Positions 15,172-24,060 of a stretch of DNA of 33,482 nt are shown here, in pieces. The position numbers and the translations under genes were made by a program. The notes below the pieces were generated by a model, which saw only the letters and a list, made by a program, of their open reading frames with translations, did no database searches and had not been told where the DNA came from. How positions within the stretch are numbered: the first letter of the stretch is position 1; each line of letters starts with the position of its first letter. This DNA comes from Sphingopyxis sp. (GTDB lineage Bacteria; Pseudomonadota; Alphaproteobacteria; Sphingomonadales; Sphingomonadaceae). The stretch spans positions 1 to 33,482 of the forward strand of contig JACDQN010000415.1 in the NCBI GenBank assembly GCA_015657575.1, in the 5' to 3' direction.

Positions 15172-15610
15172 CCAGAAGCCCGTCAACATTGTGATGATCG
15201 AGGACGACGAGGGTCACGCCCGTCTCATCGAGAAGAATATCCGCCGTGCGGGTATCTCCAATACGATCCACCACTTCCTCGACGGCACGTCGGCGCTCGA
15301 GTTTCTGTACGATGCGGCCGATGGCCCGGTACGGAACGGGCCGGCGCTCGTACTGCTCGACCTTAACCTGCCCGACATGAGCGGAACCGATATTCTTGCC
15401 AAGCTCAAGGCGGACGACAGTTCGCTACGCCGTACGCCCGTCGTTGTACTGACGACGACCGACGACAAGGTCGAGATCCAGCGCTGCTATGATCTTGGAT
15501 GCAATGTCTATATCACCAAGCCGGTGAATTACGAGAATTTCGCCGACGCCATTCGCCAGCTCGGCCTTTTCCTGTCGGTGATCCAGGTCCCCGACCCCGA
15601 CCCGGCCTGA
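15164..15610 (+). CDS. Single-domain response regulator (Rcp1-like)
   Basis: The 148 residues form a lone receiver domain. Acidic residues IEDD lie near position 14, the phospho-acceptor is Asp66 in LVLLDLNLPD, the switch Thr is in VVVLTTTDD, and the conserved Lys-Pro is in YITKPV. The extra segment FLYDAADGPVRNGP after the second helix is typical of Rcp-type regulators that pair with phytochrome-like kinases. No output domain exists, so it probably relays phosphate or modulates a partner. The start overlaps the kinase stop by 8 bases, which implies coupled translation. The next gene encodes a receiver-kinase, a plausible relay partner. Confidence 0.93.
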   Translation: MPDQKPVNIVMIEDDEGHARLIEKNIRRAGISNTIHHFLDGTSALEFLYDAADGPVRNGPALVLLDLNLPDMSGTDILAKLKADDSSLRRTPVVVLTTTDDKVEIQRCYDLGCNVYITKPVNYENFADAIRQLGLFLSVIQVPDPDPA

Positions 15611-16686
15611 GACCTTCTCTGACTCACATTCTCTATATCGATGACGATGACGGCATGCGCCGGCTTGCGTCGCGTGCACTTGGCCGCAAGGGATATGACG
15701 TCAGCCTTGCGGCGAGCGGCGCCGAGGGTGTCGACATGGCGAAGGTGACCGCATTCGATCTCGTCGCGGTTGATCACTACATGCCGGGGCAAGACGGGCT
15801 TGCGACGCTGGAAGCGCTTCGTTCGCTCCCTGCCTGTCCCCCCGTTGTCTATGTCACCGGTTCGGAAGAGTCCCGGATTGCGGTTGCGGCGCTGAAGTCC
15901 GGTGCCGACGATTATGTCGTGAAGTCGGTCGGCGATGATTTCTTCGATCTTCTCGCCTCGAGCTTCGTGCAGGTTCTGGAGCGGGCGCAGCTGCGCCGGG
16001 CGCGCGAGGAAGCCGAAGCCGAACTTCGCGCCAGCAATGCGCGGCTCGAAGCGCTCCTGAAAGAAGTGAACCACCGCGTTGCAAACAATCTCCAGATGGT
16101 GATGTCGTTCGTCGCACTCCAGTCGAAGAGCCTGTCCGATCCCGGCGCGCGCGAGGCGCTGCAGAAGACGCAGCAACGGATCGCAACGGTCGCGCAGGTC
16201 AACCGGCGTCTCTACACGACCGATGATGTCGAGTTCGTCGCGATGGACGATTATCTGTCGGGCCTTGCCACCGATCTTTCCGAGACATGGTCGAACGGGA
16301 CGGGCGAACGCCGGGTGACGGCATCTGCCGAGCCCCTGCGGATCGCGACCGACAAGGCGGTCGCACTGGGCATGATCGCCAATGAGTGGGTCAGCAACGC
16401 CTGCAAATACGCCTATCCGGCGGGCGAGGCCGGAGAGGTTCGAATATCGCTCCGGCGAACCGAATCCTCGACGATCGAACTGGCGGTGGAAGATGATGGC
16501 GCGGGTATGCCGATCGACGGCATTGCCCGCGGGACGGGACTTGGGACACGCCTCATAGAAGCGCTCGCGCGGACGCATAAAGCCGCGTTGCAATATCTGC
16601 CGGTGAATGAGGCGAGAGACAGCCCGGGAACGCGAGCATCGATCATTATCGAGCTTCGATCGAGCGAGATGAAGACGGACAGCTAA
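15607..16686 (+). CDS. Receiver-HRXXN histidine kinase (HisKA_2 type, PakF-like layout)
   Basis: A cytosolic protein of about 360 residues. The N-terminal receiver has HILYIDDDDGMRRLA, phospho-acceptor Asp in DLVAVDHYMPGQDG and the Lys in DDYVVKSVG. It is joined by a coiled coil (RRAREEAEAELRASNARLEALL) to a HisKA_2 domain with EVNHRVANNLQMVMSFVALQS, an HRXXN phosphorylation motif, and a HATPase (NEWVSNACKYAYP, VEDDGAGMP, GTGLGTRLIEAL). HRXXN kinases are the group known to phosphorylate PhyR in the sphingomonad stress response. No ATG, GTG or TTG lies at the expected place. Homology begins near 15619, and a CTG at 15607 overlaps the previous TGA stop. ATG 15499 lies inside the upstream gene and would add unrelated sequence, so the start is uncertain. 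Confidence 0.9.
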   Translation: MRPSLTHILYIDDDDGMRRLASRALGRKGYDVSLAASGAEGVDMAKVTAFDLVAVDHYMPGQDGLATLEALRSLPACPPVVYVTGSEESRIAVAALKSGADDYVVKSVGDDFFDLLASSFVQVLERAQLRRAREEAEAELRASNARLEALLKEVNHRVANNLQMVMSFVALQSKSLSDPGAREALQKTQQRIATVAQVNRRLYTTDDVEFVAMDDYLSGLATDLSETWSNGTGERRVTASAEPLRIATDKAVALGMIANEWVSNACKYAYPAGEAGEVRISLRRTESSTIELAVEDDGAGMPIDGIARGTGLGTRLIEALARTHKAALQYLPVNEARDSPGTRASIIIELRSSEMKTDS

Positions 16687-16831
16687 CTTCCGGCGCAACA
16701 TCGCCGTAATGCCTGCTCGTCCGACATCGGCCCCTGAAAGTGGACGCTTCCGCGATCGGCCGATGGTGGCCACGCGGTCCTATCTGCACGAGGTCATTTA
16801 TGGCGATTGGTAGTGAAATCGGTTCCGGCGG

Positions 16832-18127
16832 TTACGCCGCCCATTCGGCGGGATCGCTCTCCTCGCCGATCAGCGCGAGCCCGTGCGCAATCGACGTCAG
16901 CTCGCCGCCTGTCGCGATGCGATCCTCGCCGAAACGGCGGTCGAAGATCGCGCGGATCGCCGGAATCAGCGACGATCCGCCGGTCAGGAACACCCGGTCG
17001 ATGTCGCTCGCCGCGACGCCCGCCCGCGCCAGCGCGGCGTCCATCGCCGCCTCGATGCGCTGCAGGTCGTCGGCGATCCATTGTTCGAAATCGGCGCGGC
17101 GTACCTCGGCGCGGATATCGACGCCGTCGCTGGCAAAACGGAACTCGGCGCTGTCGGCGCTCGACAGCGCGCGCTTGAGCCTGCCCACCGCGTCATAGAG
17201 CGGAAAGCCCTGCTCATGCTCGATCAGCGCGATCATCCGCCCGATCGGTTCGGGATCGACCGCATCGCGCTGCAGGCGGCGAAGCTCGTCGAGCGTGCGG
17301 CGGTTGCGCATCAGCGCGAGCCGCGACCAGTCGGCGAAGTCGTTGAAATAGCCGCCGGGAATCTCGAGCAGCTTGTCGAACGAGCGATAGGTGCCGCCCT
17401 TGCCGAGCAGCGGCAGCACGAGCTTGTCGACGATGCGATAGTCGAAACGGTCGCCGGCGATTCCGATCCCCGATGAGGCGAGCGGGACGCAGCGGCGCGG
17501 GCTTCCCGGCGCGGCGACGCGCACGATCGAAAAGTCGGTGGTGCCACCGCCGAAGTCGGCGACGAGGATCGTCGCGGGATCGGTCAGCCGCGAGGCATAG
17601 CTGTGCGCCGCGCCGAGCGGTTCGTGCACGTAGAAGATCTCGGCGCCGAACGCCGCGAGCATCAGGTCGTAGCGCTGGCGCGCAAGCGCCGCGTCGGGCC
17701 GCGCGCCGGCATATTCGACCGGGCGGCCGACGATCACGCGGCGCGGACGCGTGTCGAGCGTTCCACCCGCATGCGCCACCAGCCGCTGGAGAAACAGCCG
17801 CCCCAGATCCTCGAAACGATAGGGTTTGTTGAAGATCATCGCGCGCTCGAACGATGCACTCGCCGCGACACTCTTGAACGATTGGACGAAGCGGCTGTCG
17901 AGCGGCGACTGCAGATATTCGGCGATCGCCCACGGCCCCGCTTCGTGCGCGACGCCCTGCCACGCACGTTCCTCTTCCCAGAAGCACAAGGCCGATCGGA
18001 ACACACCGCCGGTCGCCTCCTCGCCGGCATATTCGATCAGCCGCGTGTCGCCGCTGCCGTCGGCAAGCGCGACGACGGTATTGGTCGTACCGAAATCGAG
18101 GCCGAGCGCCTTCGCGTCGCTGGTCAT
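16832..18127 (-). CDS. Short Hsp70-like ATPase (YegD/DnaK-related)
   Basis: This 431-residue actin-fold ATPase carries Hsp70 nucleotide motifs: phosphate-1 GLDFGTTNTVVAL near the N-terminus, phosphate-2 LVADFGGGTTDFSIV around residue 195, and the adenosine motif FLTGGSSLIPAIR near residue 380. DnaK is about 630 residues; the substrate-binding domain is absent here, as in the YegD group, whose function is poorly known. ATG 18127 follows AGGAG at 8 bases. It lies downstream of the RND pump operon on the same strand, separated by 86 bases with hairpins. It converges with the signalling operon. Confidence 0.92.
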   Translation of the reverse strand: MTSDAKALGLDFGTTNTVVALADGSGDTRLIEYAGEEATGGVFRSALCFWEEERAWQGVAHEAGPWAIAEYLQSPLDSRFVQSFKSVAASASFERAMIFNKPYRFEDLGRLFLQRLVAHAGGTLDTRPRRVIVGRPVEYAGARPDAALARQRYDLMLAAFGAEIFYVHEPLGAAHSYASRLTDPATILVADFGGGTTDFSIVRVAAPGSPRRCVPLASSGIGIAGDRFDYRIVDKLVLPLLGKGGTYRSFDKLLEIPGGYFNDFADWSRLALMRNRRTLDELRRLQRDAVDPEPIGRMIALIEHEQGFPLYDAVGRLKRALSSADSAEFRFASDGVDIRAEVRRADFEQWIADDLQRIEAAMDAALARAGVAASDIDRVFLTGGSSLIPAIRAIFDRRFGEDRIATGGELTSIAHGLALIGEESDPAEWAA

Positions 18128-18135
18128 GGCGGACT

Positions 18136-18199
18136 CCTGTGCGGTTGGGGATGGGCGCGGGGCGGCGCCTATCGCACAGGAACGGGCAGGCGGCAAGCC
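18136..18199 (-). promoter_or_regulatory. Hairpins between the pump operon and the Hsp70-like gene
   Basis: Reading the minus strand after the efflux gene stop, GGCGGC-TT-GCCGCC (about 18190-18203 region) is a short hairpin that could end the pump transcript. Further on, CCTGTGCG (18173-18180) and CGCACAGG (18136-18143) form a perfect 8-bp inverted repeat whose second arm abuts the AGGAG ribosome site of the Hsp70-like gene. It could mask that site. Confidence 0.35.
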
Positions 18200-18213
18200 G
18201 CCACCCCCGGAGT

Positions 18214-19617
18214 TCAGCGCCGCTCGACCAGCCCGCCGCCCAGCGCGACATAGAGGGTGACAAGATTGTCGACCTGCGCGCGGCGCAGTTCGATCAGCGT
18301 CTGTTCGGACGCGAACAGGTTGCGCTCGGCGTCGAGCACTTCGAGATAGGTCGACACGCCTTCCTGATAGCGTTTGCGCGCCAGGTCGGCGATGCGGCGC
18401 GTCGCCTGCGTTCCGCGCTCCTGCGCCTCGACCTGCTCGGCGAGATAGCGGCGCCCGGCGAGCGCGTCGGCGACCTCGCGGAACGCGCCCTGCACGGTGC
18501 GTTCATAGGTTGCGACCGCGATATTCTCGCGCGCCTCGGCGACGGTCAGATTGCCCTTGTTCCGGCCGAAGTCGAAGATCGGCAGGCTGATCGACGGGCC
18601 AAAGCTCCACCCGAAACCGTCGTTGCTGAACAGATTGTCGAGCGACCCCGATGCAAAACCAAGCGTGCCGGTCAGCGAGATCGACGGGAAGAAGGCGGCG
18701 CGCGCCGCGCCGATGTTGGCGCGCGCGGCGCGCAGCCGTTCCTCGGCGGCAAGGATGTCGGGGCGCGCGACGAGCAGGTCCGACGGCAGTCCCGCGGTCA
18801 GTGTCGGCGACTGGCCCTGCGCGACGAGCGGCAACGGCGCGGGCAGCGGACCCGCCACCGGCCCGCCGGTCAGCACGGCGAGGAAATTATCGGCCTGCGC
18901 CTTGCCGAGCTTCAGGCTCGCAAGCTGCGTCTCCGCCTGCGTCAGCAGGGTTTCCGACTGGCGATAATCGAGCGCCGACGTCACCCCCGCGTCGAGACGG
19001 AGCTTCGCGATGCGTAGCCCTTCCTTGCGGCTTTTCACCGTGGCTTCGGCGAGCTTGATCTGCTCCTCGGCGCCGCGCGAAGCAAAATAGGTCGAGGCGA
19101 CGTCGCGGACGAGCGCGAGGCGGAAAGCGCGTTCGGCCTGCTCGGTCGCGAGGTACTGGCTGCGCGCGGCTTCGGACAGGTTTTTGACCCGGCCCCAGAA
19201 ATCGAGTTCGAATGCGGTCACGCCGACGCCGACCGAATAGCGGCTGGTCGTATCGGTCCCCGTGCCCGTCAACGAGGGGCCGCGCGTCCGCGCCGCGTCG
19301 GCGCTCGCGCCGACGGTGGGCAGGCGATCGGCATCCTGGATCCGGTACAGCCCGCGCGCTTCCTCGATCTGCGCGATCGCGACCGCGAGGTCGCGGTTGC
19401 GCTCGACGGCTTGCGCGATCAGCGCCTCGAGCTGCGGATCGGCGAAGAAGTCGCGCCACGCGACGTCGGTCGCGCGCTGGCCGAGCGTCACGTCGCCGGC
19501 GAACTCGGCCGGATAATCGGGCGCGGTGGCGAGTGCCGGACGCTCATGCTTCGGCGCCATGTTGATGCATCCGGCGAGCGTCGTGGCCGCCAGCAATGCG
19601 GCGATCGCATTACGCAT
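18214..19617 (-). CDS. RND efflux outer-membrane lipoprotein, NodT family
   Basis: This 467-residue TolC-like channel has a lipoprotein signal (MRNAIAALLAATTLAGCINM, lipid on Cys17). The two OEP repeats are visible: WRDFFADPQLEALIAQAVERNRDL and YRIQDADRLPTVGAS in the first, LPSDLLVARPDILAAEERLRAARANIGAARAAFFPSI in the second. It closes with LVTLYVALGGG. It would form the outer-membrane exit duct of the pump encoded just upstream. ATG 19617 follows GAGGAG, and the start overlaps the pump stop by 8 bases. Length is normal for the family. Confidence 0.95.
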   Translation of the reverse strand: MRNAIAALLAATTLAGCINMAPKHERPALATAPDYPAEFAGDVTLGQRATDVAWRDFFADPQLEALIAQAVERNRDLAVAIAQIEEARGLYRIQDADRLPTVGASADAARTRGPSLTGTGTDTTSRYSVGVGVTAFELDFWGRVKNLSEAARSQYLATEQAERAFRLALVRDVASTYFASRGAEEQIKLAEATVKSRKEGLRIAKLRLDAGVTSALDYRQSETLLTQAETQLASLKLGKAQADNFLAVLTGGPVAGPLPAPLPLVAQGQSPTLTAGLPSDLLVARPDILAAEERLRAARANIGAARAAFFPSISLTGTLGFASGSLDNLFSNDGFGWSFGPSISLPIFDFGRNKGNLTVAEARENIAVATYERTVQGAFREVADALAGRRYLAEQVEAQERGTQATRRIADLARKRYQEGVSTYLEVLDAERNLFASEQTLIELRRAQVDNLVTLYVALGGGLVERR

Positions 19618-22600
19618 GACCGGACTCCTCATGATGGCCTTTTTCGGCGGGGGCAGGGGGACGCTTGCGGCTGACCCACTTGCGCACCGACAGATAGAAG
19701 AGCGGGATGAAGAAGATGCCGAGCAAGGTGGCCGCGATCATTCCCCCCATCACGCCCGACCCGACCGCGATGCGGCTGGCCGCCCCCGCGCCGCTCGCGA
19801 TGACGAGCGGCACCATGCCCAGGATGAAGGCAAGGCTGGTCATGATGATCGGACGCAGGCGCAGCTTTACCGCCTCCATCACCGCATCGAGCGTCGACTT
19901 GCCCTCGGCCTCCTGCTCGATCGCGAATTCGACGATCAGGATCGCGTTCTTCGCGGCGAGCCCGATGATGGTGATCAGGCCGACGTTGAAATAGATGTCC
20001 GCCGACAAACCGCGCAGCATCGAGAAGAGCACCGCGCCGAGCACCCCCAGCGGCACGACGAGCAGCACCGCGACCGGCACGGCCCAGCTTTCGTACAGCG
20101 CCGCGAGCAGCAGGAAGACGACGACGAGAGACAGGCCGAGCAGCAGCCCGATCTGGCCCGCCGACTGTTTTTCCTCATAGGAAATGCCGGTCCATTCATA
20201 GGAGAAGCCCGCGGGAAGCTGCTCGGCGAGCCGCTCCATCTCGGCCATCGCCTCGCCCGTCGACTGGCCGGGGGCGGGCTCGCCGGAAATCGTCATCGCG
20301 GGATAGCCGTTATAGCGCTGCAACTGCGGCGATTCGGCCGACCATTCGGCGGTGCTGAACGACCCGAACGGCACCATCTCGCCGGTCGCGCTGCGCACCC
20401 GCAGATTGATGATGTCCTGCGGCGTCATGCGGTTGGCGGCATCGGCCTGGAGCAGCACGCGCAGCACCCGGCCCTCGCGGGTGAAGTCGTTGGCATAGGC
20501 GCTGCCGAAAGTGATCGCGAGCGTCGCATTGACCTCGCCGATCGACAGGCCGAGCGCGCGCGCCTTGATGCGGTCGATATCGACCTTCAGCACCGGCGCA
20601 TCCTCCTGTCCCTCGGGGCGGACGTTGGCGAGCATCTTGCTCTGCATCGCGCCGCCCAGCATCTGGTTGCGCGCCGCGACCAGCGCCTCGCGGCTGTTGC
20701 CGCCGCGGTCCTGCAGCTTGAAGGTAAAGCCGCTCGACGTGCCGAGTTCGGGGATCGACGGCGGGCTCAGCGAAAAGGCGAAGGCCTCCTTGATGCCCAT
20801 CAACGTGCCCATTGCCTTGCCCGCGATCGTCTCCGCGCTGTTCTCGTCGCCCGGGCGCTCGTCCCACGGCTTCAGCGGCGTGAACATGATCGCGTTCGCT
20901 TGGCCCTGCCCGAAGAAGCTGAAGCCGTTGACGAGCACGATGTTGGCGACCTGCGGCTGCTCGGCGAAGAATTTTTTGACCTGTTTGGTCGCTTCGTTGG
21001 TGCGCTGCGTCGTCGCGCCCGGCGGCGCCTGCACGACGGTGATCAGATAGCCCTGATCCTCCTGCGGCAGGAACGAACCCGGCAGCCGTGAAAAGAGCAG
21101 CGCGGTGATCGCGACCATCGCGGCGAAGACGCCGAGCCAGCGCAGCGGCGATGACAGCATCTTGCCGACGCCGCCTTGATAGCGGTCGTCGTACGCCCGA
21201 ACCAATTGTTGAAGCGCGCGAAAAAGCGGTCGAAAAACTCGCCGAACGGGCCGGTGCGCTTCTCGCTGCCATGCGGTTTCAGCAGCGTCGCGCACAGGGC
21301 CGGGGTCAACGTCAGCGCGAGCAGCGCCGAAAAGGCGATCGAGATGGCGAGCGTCATCGAGAATTGGCGATAGATGCCGCCGGTCGATCCCGGGAAGAAA
21401 GCCATCGGGATGAACACCGCGATCAGCACCAGCGTGATGCCGATGATCGCGCTGGTGATCTGCGTCATCGCCTTCACCGTCGCGTCATAGGGCGACAGAT
21501 GCTCCTCGTTCATGATGCGCTCGACATTCTCGATCACGACGATCGCATCGTCGACGAGAATACCGATCGCCAGAACCATCCCGAACAGGGTCAGCACGTT
21601 GATCGAGAAACCGAACATCCAGAGGCCCAGGCAGGCGCCGGCGAGCGCGATCGGCACGACGATCGTCGGGATCACCGTCGCGCGCCAGTTCTGCAGAAAC
21701 AGGAACATGACGAGGAAGACGAGGATCATCGCCTCGACCAGCGTCTTCACCACCTCTTCGATCGACAGCTCGACGAAGGGTGTCGTGTCATAGGGGATCG
21801 ACCAGGTGATGTCGGGCGGAAAGCCCTTCGACAATTCCTCCATCCGCGCGCGGATGCCCGCGGCGGTCGACAGCGCATTGGCGCCGGGGGTCAGCTGGAC
21901 CGCCATGCCCGCCATCGGCTTGCCGTTGAGTTCGGACGAGAAGAGATAGCTCGCCGCGCCCAGTTCGACGCGTCCGACGTCGCCCAGCGTGACCGCAGAC
22001 CCGTCGGGATTGGCGCGCAGGATGATGCCCGCGAACTGCTCGGGCGTGGTGAAGCGCCCCTGCGTCGTGATGACGGCGTTGAGCTGCGCGCCCTTGGCGA
22101 TGGGTTGGTCGCCCAGCTGGCCGCCCGGCGTCTGGCTGTTCTGTTCCTGCACCGCGCCCAGCGCCTCGGCGGGCGACAGATTATAGGAGGCGAGCTTTTG
22201 CGGATCGAGCCAGATGCGCATCGCATATTCGGGCGCGAAGGCCTGGACGTTGCCGACACCGTTCACGCGCCGCAGTTCATCGAGCACGCGCGTGTTGGCG
22301 AAGTTGTTGACCTCCATCGGCGCGGTGTTGCCGCTCTTCGACGTGATCGCGACGATCAGCAGAAAGCCCGAATTGGCCTCGGTCACTTGGATGCCCTGAC
22401 GGCGCACATCCTCGGGCAATCGCTGTTCGACGCGGCGCAGGCGGTTCTGCACTTCCATCTGCGCGGTGTCGATGTCGGTTCCCGCCTCGAAAGTCAGGGT
22501 GATCGACGCGGTGCCGTTCGATTCGCTGGTCGAGGCCATGTAGAGGAAGCCCTCGACCCCGTTCAGCTCCTGCTCGATCACCTGCGTGACATTCTGCTCG

Positions 22601-22773
22601 AGCGTGCGCGCGTCGGCGCCCGGATAGGTGACGCCGATCGTCAGCGATGGCGGCGCGACCGAGGGATATTGTTCGACGGGAAGCCCGCGCAGCGCGATGA
22701 TCCCCGACAGGAGGATGCCGATGGCGATGACCCACGAAAAGATGGGCCGGTCGATGAAGAAGCGGGGCGTCAT
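19610..22773 (-). CDS. AcrB-type RND (HAE1) efflux pump, with a single-base frameshift
   Basis: This inner-membrane proton-driven multidrug pump is about 1054 residues if one missing base is restored. The first half (from ATG 22773, MTPRFFIDRPIFSWVIAIG) includes the proton-relay Asp pair in GMVLAIGILVDDAIVVIENVERI. The second half includes the relay Lys in GLAAKNAILIVEF. The two halves lie in different frames that meet at NNWFGR and YDDRYQGGVGKMLSSPLRWL, near 21183. The interval of 3164 bases is one short of a multiple of three. As sequenced, the product would stop near 21043 and be inactive. Substrates cannot be predicted. It lies between the fusion protein and the outer-membrane gene, overlapping the latter. 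Confidence 0.93.
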
Positions 22774-22788
22774 GGGGGGAGCCGTTCG

Positions 22789-23952
22789 TTATTGTTTCGC
22801 GGACGCGGCGGCGGGGCCGGCCTTGGCCGTGCCCGGCTTGGCGATGCGCACGGGCTGGCCCGGCTGCACCTTTTGCAGCCCGTCGACGATGACGCGGTCG
22901 CCCGATTTCAGCCCCTGCAGGATCGACCACCGGCCATCCTGCATGACGCCAAGCTTCACCGGCCGGACCGTCGCGACATTCTTGGCGTCGAGCACCATCA
23001 CGCTCGCCTGGTCGGCGGCAAGCCGGACCGCGCGCTGCGGGATCAGGAAACCGCCCGCCCGGCTGCCGGCGTAAATGCGCGCGCGCACGAACTGCCCGGG
23101 GAGCAGCGCCGAGGTCGGGTTCGGAAATTCGGCGCGCAGCGCCGCGGTGCCCGTCGCCTCGTCGATCGACAGGTCAAGGAAGTCGAGGTGGCCGACCACC
23201 GGATAGGCGCTGCCGTCCTCCAGCGTCAGCTGCACCTCGACGCGCTCGAACTGCGGGACGCGCAGCTTGCCCGACTGGAGGTCGCGGCGGATCGTCATCA
23301 GGTCCGAACTCGACTGGCCGAAATTGACGTAGACGCGGTCGATCTGTTCGATCGTGGTCAGCAGCGTGCCTTGACCCGCGCTGACCAGCGCGCCCTCGGT
23401 CACCTCGGCGCGGCGCGCGCGGCCCGAGATCGGCGCAGTCACCGTTGCATAGCCGAGATTCAGCCGCGCCGATTCCAGATTGGCCTGCGCCTGCGCGACA
23501 TCGGCTTCGGCGGTGCGCTGCGCCGCGACCGCGGCGTCATATTCCTGCTTGCCGATCGCCTGGTCGGCGAGCAGCGGCTGATAGCGGTTCACCACCTGCC
23601 GCGCGTTGGCGGCGGTCGCCTGCGCGCGGGCAAGCTGGGCGCGCGCCGCATTGGCGCTGGCGCTCAGCTGGCGGGGGTCGATCCGGAACAGCGCCTTGCC
23701 CGCCGATACGAAGCTCCCTTCGTCGAACAATCGCCGCTCGACGATACCGTCGACGCGCGCGCGCACCTCGGAGGTGCGATAGGCCTGCACGCGCCCTGGC
23801 AGCTCGATGACGTTGGGCACCGCCTGCGACTGGACCGTCACGATATTGACTTCGGGCGGCGGCGGCGCGGGCGGGGCTTCGGACGAACAGCCGGCAAGGA
23901 GAAGCGCCAGCGCGGCGCCGGCGGCGCCTGCAAAGGGACGAAAGCGACTCAT
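22789..23952 (-). CDS. RND periplasmic adaptor (membrane fusion lipoprotein)
   Basis: A 387-residue AcrA/MexA-type adaptor with a lipoprotein signal (MSRFRPFAGAAGAALALLLAGCSSE, Cys22). Then come the first barrel half with PGRVQAYRTSEVRARVDGIVERRLFDEGSFV, the lipoyl/hairpin region (residues about 85-175, Ala- and Gln-rich helices) and ATVTAPISGRARRAEVTEGALV. The beta-barrel and membrane-proximal domains follow. It bridges the pump and the outer-membrane channel. ATG 23952 follows AGGGG; the 36-residue upward extension is not conserved and covers the promoter. It is the first gene of the pump operon; 15 bases separate it from the pump gene. Divergent tetR and palindromes upstream indicate repression by TetR. 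Confidence 0.95.
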   Translation of the reverse strand: MSRFRPFAGAAGAALALLLAGCSSEAPPAPPPPEVNIVTVQSQAVPNVIELPGRVQAYRTSEVRARVDGIVERRLFDEGSFVSAGKALFRIDPRQLSASANAARAQLARAQATAANARQVVNRYQPLLADQAIGKQEYDAAVAAQRTAEADVAQAQANLESARLNLGYATVTAPISGRARRAEVTEGALVSAGQGTLLTTIEQIDRVYVNFGQSSSDLMTIRRDLQSGKLRVPQFERVEVQLTLEDGSAYPVVGHLDFLDLSIDEATGTAALRAEFPNPTSALLPGQFVRARIYAGSRAGGFLIPQRAVRLAADQASVMVLDAKNVATVRPVKLGVMQDGRWSILQGLKSGDRVIVDGLQKVQPGQPVRIAKPGTAKAGPAAASAKQ

Positions 23953-23991
23953 ATGGACCCCTAAAAATCGCAGTTGTGCGGGAATTCTTAT

Positions 23992-24007
23992 ACGCAAAAG
24001 CTTGCGT
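23992..24007. promoter_or_regulatory. Inverted repeat between the pump operon and tetR
   Basis: ACGCAA and TTGCGT are perfect 6-bp arms around AAGC. The left arm lies next to TATAAG on the minus strand (a possible -10 of the pump operon). The right arm, TTGCGT, could be the -35 of tetR. It is a candidate operator. Confidence 0.45.
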
Positions 24008-24017
24008 TCTGCCGCCG

Positions 24018-24033
24018 TGTAATTTAAATTACA
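24018..24033. promoter_or_regulatory. Perfect 16-bp palindrome, candidate TetR operator
   Basis: TGTAATTTAAATTACA is a perfect palindrome in an AT-rich island between the divergent pump operon and tetR. It overlaps a possible tetR -10 (TAAATT, 17 bases after TTGCGT). Its size and position are typical of operators used by pump-linked TetR repressors. Confidence 0.6.
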
Positions 24034-24060
24034 GATAAGCGCAAGGGGAGGGATCGGCAA

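Noticed and set aside
13684-15189. A 501-codon minus-strand open frame
   Set aside because: Antisense shadow of the sensor kinase, whose HisKA and HATPase motifs are unmistakable.
18139-19017. A 292-codon plus-strand ORF over the outer-membrane efflux gene
   Set aside because: Antisense shadow; the minus-strand NodT gene has signal peptide, both OEP repeats and correct length.
21151-23964. A 937-codon plus-strand open frame
   Set aside because: It is antisense to the RND pump and fusion protein genes, which have clear family motifs. Its product is Arg/Asp/His/Gln-rich, as expected from reading high-GC codons backwards.
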